64,000 bases of DNA from assembly GCA_017853885.1 (NCBI GenBank), contig JAFMIR010000004.1, forward strand, positions 1 to 64,000, read 5' to 3'. Within the stretch, counting starts at the first letter, position 1. Each line of letters starts with the position of its first letter. Positions 12,001 to 18,000 of the stretch are shown one piece after another. The position numbers and the translations under genes were made by a program. Source of the stretch: Prosthecobacter sp. Lineage in GTDB: Bacteria > Verrucomicrobiota > Verrucomicrobiia > Verrucomicrobiales > Verrucomicrobiaceae. The notes beneath the pieces are model-generated. The model did no database searches, was not told the DNA's origin, and was given only the letters and a program-made list of their open reading frames with translations.

Positions 12001-15000
12001 TTGATCTGGCCTTGGTTGGTCAGCATCGTGAGGGTGCCGCTGTTCAGGGTGATGCCTCCGGCAGGAATGACCACGTTCGAGGCCACGAGCGAGCCGATGT
12101 CCGTGCTGGGGCTGACGAGGTTCACGGTGCCCTGGTTGATGACGGTGCCGCCAGTGTAGGTGTTGGCGGCGGAGAGGTTGAGAATGCCGGCACCCGACTT
12201 CACGAGGGAGACAGAGTTGCCGAGGCCATTGTCGGCGATGACGGAGTTGATGATGACATTGCTGCCGCCAAGGGTGAAGGCGATGGCGGCTCCGTTGGCG
12301 GTGGCCTTCTGGCTGATGGTGACGCGGGTAGCGTCGATGACGCTGACGACGTAGGAACCGCCGGGAATCCCGGTGCCGGTGATGGTCATGCCGGGATTGA
12401 TGCCGAGGGTGTTGGTCATGACGACCACGTTGGAACCCTGAGTAGTGGCCATGTTTGGATCGCCGGTGTACGCGGTGGTGCCGGCGGCGGCGCTGTAAAC
12501 GACGAGATCGCGGAGGCCGCTGGTCTCGCTGCCGCCGGCGGTGAGGATGCCGCGCAGCGCGGTGGTGCCGATGCTGGAGGAGGCGGTGTTGTTGCTGCGG
12601 AGGAGGCCGCCCTGCTCGATGTTGAGGATGTCACCCGCATTGGTAAACGCGAGGTTCGCGTTGAAGCCACCGCCGAGGCGGAGGTTGCCGACGAGGGTAG
12701 TGCCCGCTCCGAGGGTGGTGGTGGTGGGCAGGCCGGGGTTGTCGGTGCCGGCGGCGACGATGTTGGCGATCTTTCCGGTGCCGAAACCGGCGTCATACTG
12801 GACGAAGCCGGGGCCACCGACGGGGCCGACGCCCATGAGCGGGTTGTAGGCGGCGAAGTCGGTGGCATTGACGATGGCCCAGGCGGGCAGGACCTCGTTG
12901 GTCAGGGTCGGGACGGTATTGAAGAAGAGGCGCGGGGCGTTACCGACGGCTCCGAGGTTGGTCCCGGCGAAGTTCACGGTCGTCCCGGCACTGCGCGGGA
13001 GGCTGGCGAAGGTGACATCCGCCGAGTTGTAGCTGCCACTGCCGCCAGCAGCGACCGTGATCGTGTTGGCCCCTTGGAGGGAGCTGACAACACCAAAGGT
13101 CTCTGTGGAGGCATTGAGGGCGCGACCAGTGTAGGAAAGCGCGCCGCCGCGGAGATTGAGCGGGATGCTGTCGCCCACGCGGTTGGCGAGGTCGGTCTGG
13201 AAGCCGGCGTTGTTATTGATGGTGAGAGTGCCGTAATTGAGGTCGATCTGCGCGGTGTTGAGCAGGGTGGCCTCGTCCTGCAGCGTGAGACCGCCGCCGT
13301 TGATGAGGGTGCGGCCGGAGAAAGCGAGCGGACTCAGCGCAGTGAGGGTGCCGGCGCCGGAGCGGACGAAGGCGCTGGTGGCGCCGCCGGTGAGGGCACC
13401 GGCGTAGGTGCCGCCCGAGGCGTTGCTGACGAGGATACCGGAGGTGCCGAGGGCAATGGTGCCGCCGGCGCCGGGGGCAGTGCCGGCGCTGCTGACCGCG
13501 CCGACGAATTGAACCTGGTTGTTGAGATTGAAGGTGCCGCCCGGGTTGACGACGAGGGCCGCGTTCTGGAAGATCTTGTTGAAGCCGGTACTTTGCAGGG
13601 TGCCGGCATTGATCGTGGTGGTGCCGGTGTAGTATTGGTCGGCGGTGAAGACGAGCGTGCCGCCAAGGGTCTTGGTGAGGCCACCGGTGCCGGTGATCCG
13701 GCCCTGCACATCAAGGATGTTGCCCGCGCCGACGTGGAAGAGGCCTTCGGTCGCGCCGAGGGCGACGTTGCTGATGCCGAGGGTGTTGGTGCCCGCACCG
13801 GAGGAGAGCACGCCACCGGCGGTGAGGGTGAGGACCGAGCCGTTGACGCTGTCCGCGGTGATGCCCGGGCCGTTGAGGACGAGGGCGTTGCGGGTGGTAG
13901 CGAAGGCATTGAGGGTCTCGCTGGTGGTGAGGCGGACGGTGTTGGTGGCCCCGGCGGTGTTGATGGAGGCCGTGTAACCCCCAAAGGTATTCAAGCTGCT
14001 CCCGCTGTAGGTGGCGAAATCCGTGCCGCCAACGGTGACGCGCGGAAGGATCCCGGTGGTGGCGGGAAGGAGGGTCGGCGGGGTGGTGAAGACGATCGTC
14101 TTGCTGGTGCCGAGCCCAGTGATGTTGAGATCCATCGAGCTGCCGGCCCCGAAGGCGAGCGAAGCGAAGGTGAGGGAATCCGTGCCCGCGCCGGTCATGC
14201 CGATGACGGAGGCACCGCTGTTCAGGGTGAGGGCCCCGGCGGCGGCTTCTGCGGTGCCGGAGGCGTTGCCGATCTGGTTGAGCGTGCCACCCGAGAGGGT
14301 CACGGCGCGACCGGGGATACGGCCGCCGGTGGCGTTGGTCGTGGTGTTGTCGAGGGTCAGGGTGGCGCCGGGGTTCACGGTGATACCGGAAGCGGCGGTG
14401 ATGCGGCCGGCGGTGGCGGTGGCACCGGTGAGGGTGGTGGTGCCGCGGTTGAAAGTGAAGGCGCCGGTAGCGTCGTTGACTCCGCTGAGATTGAGGGTGC
14501 CGTTGCCCGAGTAGGTGAGGCCGGTGGCGGCGGTGCCGGTGGTGACGTTGCCGGTGATGGAGTAGGCTCCGGAACCGACGAGGGTCAGGGTGCCGGCGGC
14601 GGTGTTGGTGATGTTCCCCGAGAAGATGAGGCTCTTGCCCACATCGAGGTTGTTGATGAAGGTGCGGCTCGAGGGCAGGTTGACGGCGGAACTGCCGCCA
14701 CCGAATTCCATCGAATTGGCGCCGCTGAAGATGGCGGCGTTGCTCGCGGGAACGATCGGGTTGACGATGCGGTTCGCCCCGGTGAGGTCGATGGCGGCCT
14801 GGAGGACCCCGCCGTTGGCGGCGAAGTTGCCCGTGCCCAGCGCGCCGACCTTGTTGAGGATCAGGGTGCCCTGGTTCAGGGTGGTGGTGCCGGTGTAGGA
14901 GTTGGCGGAAGCCCCGCCGAGAGTGAGGCTGCCGTTGTTGGAGGTTTGAACGGTGAGGAGCGTGAGCGCCCCGTTAGCCGCGTTTCCGATGGTGCCATTC

Positions 15001-18000
15001 CACACCGTGGCTCCGGTGCCGAGGAATACCAGCGGACGGGTTTCCGTGCTCGTCGTATCACCATTCACAAAGGCCGAGTTGAAGGTGAGCGTGCCGCCGT
15101 CGATGGTGTTGAAGACGTTCCAAACCTGATTATTCGCGGCGTCCGCACCGGTGATGGTGCCGTTGAAGGTGATGGACTGGTTGCCCGTAAACTCGCTGTT
15201 GGCGTTCCCAGCTAGGATGAGCGCCCTCGTGGTCACGATCGGCGCCCCGACCCCGAAAAGGTAACCATTACTGATCACAACCGAGCCAGTGGTCGTCGAG
15301 CCGAGGGCCGCGCCGCTGGTGACGCCAAGACCGCCACCGCTGATGTTGAGGTTGCCAGTGAAAGTATTGGTGCCCGACAGGATCCAGATGCCGCCGTCGG
15401 ACTTGGTTACAGTCAGAGCGCCGCCGTTGTCGACAAGGTTGCTCGTGATCGTGTTTGGATCGTAGTTCATCCCGCGGATGTTCAGGGTCTTGGCTCCGGC
15501 GAGGTTGTTGACGAGGCTGTTGATGACGAGCGCCCCGCTGCCGCTGGCGTCGATCGTCGGCGAGGCGGTGGTGGTGTTGAGGTTGATGGTACGGGTGGTG
15601 GTTTCACCCGCTCCATAATAGAGCAGGTAACCGCCGACGGTGGTTCCGTTGCCGAGGTTCAGTGCCCCGCCACCCACGTTGGTGCCGAAATTGGTGGCGC
15701 TGGCCCCGGCGGCACCGATGGAGGTCACGGCCACGGCGGCCCCACCGGTGAGGGTGGTATTGCCGATGTAGGTGTTCGCCCCGCGGACGTAGAGGGGTGC
15801 GCCCGCGTTCAGGTTGAGGTTGCTGCCCGCCGTCGCGCCTGAGATGACGCCGGAGAGGGTGGCGAAATCCATGTTGGTGGTCGTGTTATCGAGCACCTGG
15901 ATCGTGCGGGTGGCCCCGTTGAGGTTCATCGCGTTCTGGAAGTCCACATCGAAGAGCGCGGTGGAGGAGTTCAGGAGAAGAGTGCCGGTGCTGAGGAAGC
16001 CGGGGGTGGTGCCCCAGGTGAGGGTGCCGGTGCTCAGATTGACAGCCAGGGGCGCGGTGGAGGCGGCAAAACCGCCGTTGGCGGTGCCACCGGTCCAGGA
16101 GACCTGGTTGGCTCCGGTGCCGACCTCACGGGTGAAGGTGCCGGAGGTTTCGAGGACGCCGCCGTTGAAGGTGAGGTTGCCGCTGGTCGTGAGGCTGCCG
16201 CCGTTGGCGGTGACGCGCAACTGGCCACCGGAGATCGTGGTGGCTCCGGTGTAGTTGTTGCCGTTGTTGCCGAGGACCCAGAGGCCGGCATCCGCCTTGG
16301 TCACGCTTAAGGCACTGGCTCCGTTGTCGGTGAGGCGTAAGGAGAGAGTGTTATTGGCAGTCGAGGTCCCACCGAGCGTCAGGGTACGGGTACCGGTACC
16401 AGCAAAGGCGACGTCGCCGGTGTTGTTGAAGACGAGGGCGGCGTTGTTCTGGGCACCGGCCGCTAGAACGGCATTCCCGTAGGTGCCGGAGGACTGGATG
16501 GTACCGTTCCCGGCGAGGGTGAAGAGACGGTCGATGGAGACGGAGGGCGACTGGGTCGTCTGGTAAACGGTCGCATTCGCGCCCTGATACAGCAGGGTGC
16601 CGCCGTTGAAGACGAGGTTGCCGGCGGCATTGCTGGACGCGCCGATGGAGCTGGCCACGCCGCCATTGGCGAGGGTGTTGGCCTGGAGGATCGCGCCGCC
16701 GCTGAGGATGGTGGGGCCGGTGTAGGTGTTCAGCCCGGTGAGCGCCTGGGTGCCGGAGGTGCCGTTGCGGATCAGGCTGAGCGTTCCGGAACCGTCGGTG
16801 ATGGCACCGGAAAAGACGGCGTTGCCGGTGCTGGCACTCGTACCTAGTTGGATCGCCTGAGAACCGGCCGCGGTCGAGGTGATGGAGCCGGCGCCGTTGA
16901 TGGGCGCGGAGATGAGCGTGGGAAGGGCCGCGCCCGTAGTAAAGGGAGCGACGGAGGCACCGGCGCCATTGACATCAAGGAAGGTGTTCTGGCGGAGCAC
17001 GTTGACGGTGGCGGCGGCGGGCGCACCGAGCGTCTGGGTGTTCGTGCCAGAGGCGCGGAGAACACCCTCGTTGACGACGAGTGCCCCGGTAAAGGTATTC
17101 TGCCCACTGAGGACGAGGGTGCCGGTGCCGGCCTTAGTGACCACGCCGCTGCCGTTGGCGAGCACAGAGCCAATCGTGAGGGTATTGGCCGTGAGGAGCG
17201 GATTGGCATTCGTTCCACTGCCACCGGTGATGATGATGAGTTCTTGGTTAGCAACTGAAGGGGCGATATTGAAGGCTCCGCTAATCGTGGATGCGCCGGA
17301 GGTGTTGTCTTGGAGGATCCCGCCGGAGGTGCTGCTCGCAGTCGATGAAATGGTGAGATTGCCGCCGAGGGTGAGATTACCGCCGGTGATGCGGATCGTG
17401 TTCGCAGCTAAGGCGCCGGTGGTTGTGGTGCTACCACTCATGAGATAATTGTTGCCACCACCACCGGAAACCGGCAGCGCCGTGTTCGCTCCCAACGCAG
17501 CGATGTTGGTGTTAATGGCGGGCGTAGCAACGAAGTCGATCGCACCGGTGGTCGGATTGACGATATAGGCACCAGTCAGAGCACCGTTGAGCGCAGCTGT
17601 TGGAGCTGCAGCAAACTGAATTCCACCTGCTGTGGCAGGTTCGAACCGGAGGGTCGCTCCGGGATTTCGATTGCCTGAACTTAAACTTGCAAAATTAATG
17701 GTGGGTGTACCGCCATTGAGAACCATGCGGACCGTGCCAAGGCCTGCGCTGGAGAACAGTGCTCCGGCGGTTTCCGTAAGAGTGCCGGCGGCGGCCGAAC
17801 CCTGGAACTCGAGGACACCCCCCGCGAACCCGTTACCGGTGAGGGCATCGGTAACGAAACGAACAGCACTGGTGTTGTTGATAATGTCAGAACCACTGCC
17901 GGTGGCAGCGGTGGGGCGGAGCTGCAGGGTGCCGCCCGCGATGTCGAGGTTGCCGGTGAAGTTGGAGGTGGCACCGAAGGTCACTGCCGTCGTCGCGGCA

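Noticed and set aside
1..14420. Repeated DNA blocks that could suggest a mobile element or CRISPR-like array
   Set aside because: The repeats are in frame, diverged and protein-coding, with no inverted ends, spacers or transposase.
3906..15215. Long plus-strand open frames opposite the giant gene, up to 1,067 codons (12012-15215) and 863 codons (3906-6497)
   Set aside because: They are antisense to a clearly protein-like frame. Their translations are low-complexity Gly/Ala/Asp/Glu or Pro/Val/Arg strings produced by the GC-rich third positions and repeated codons of the real gene.
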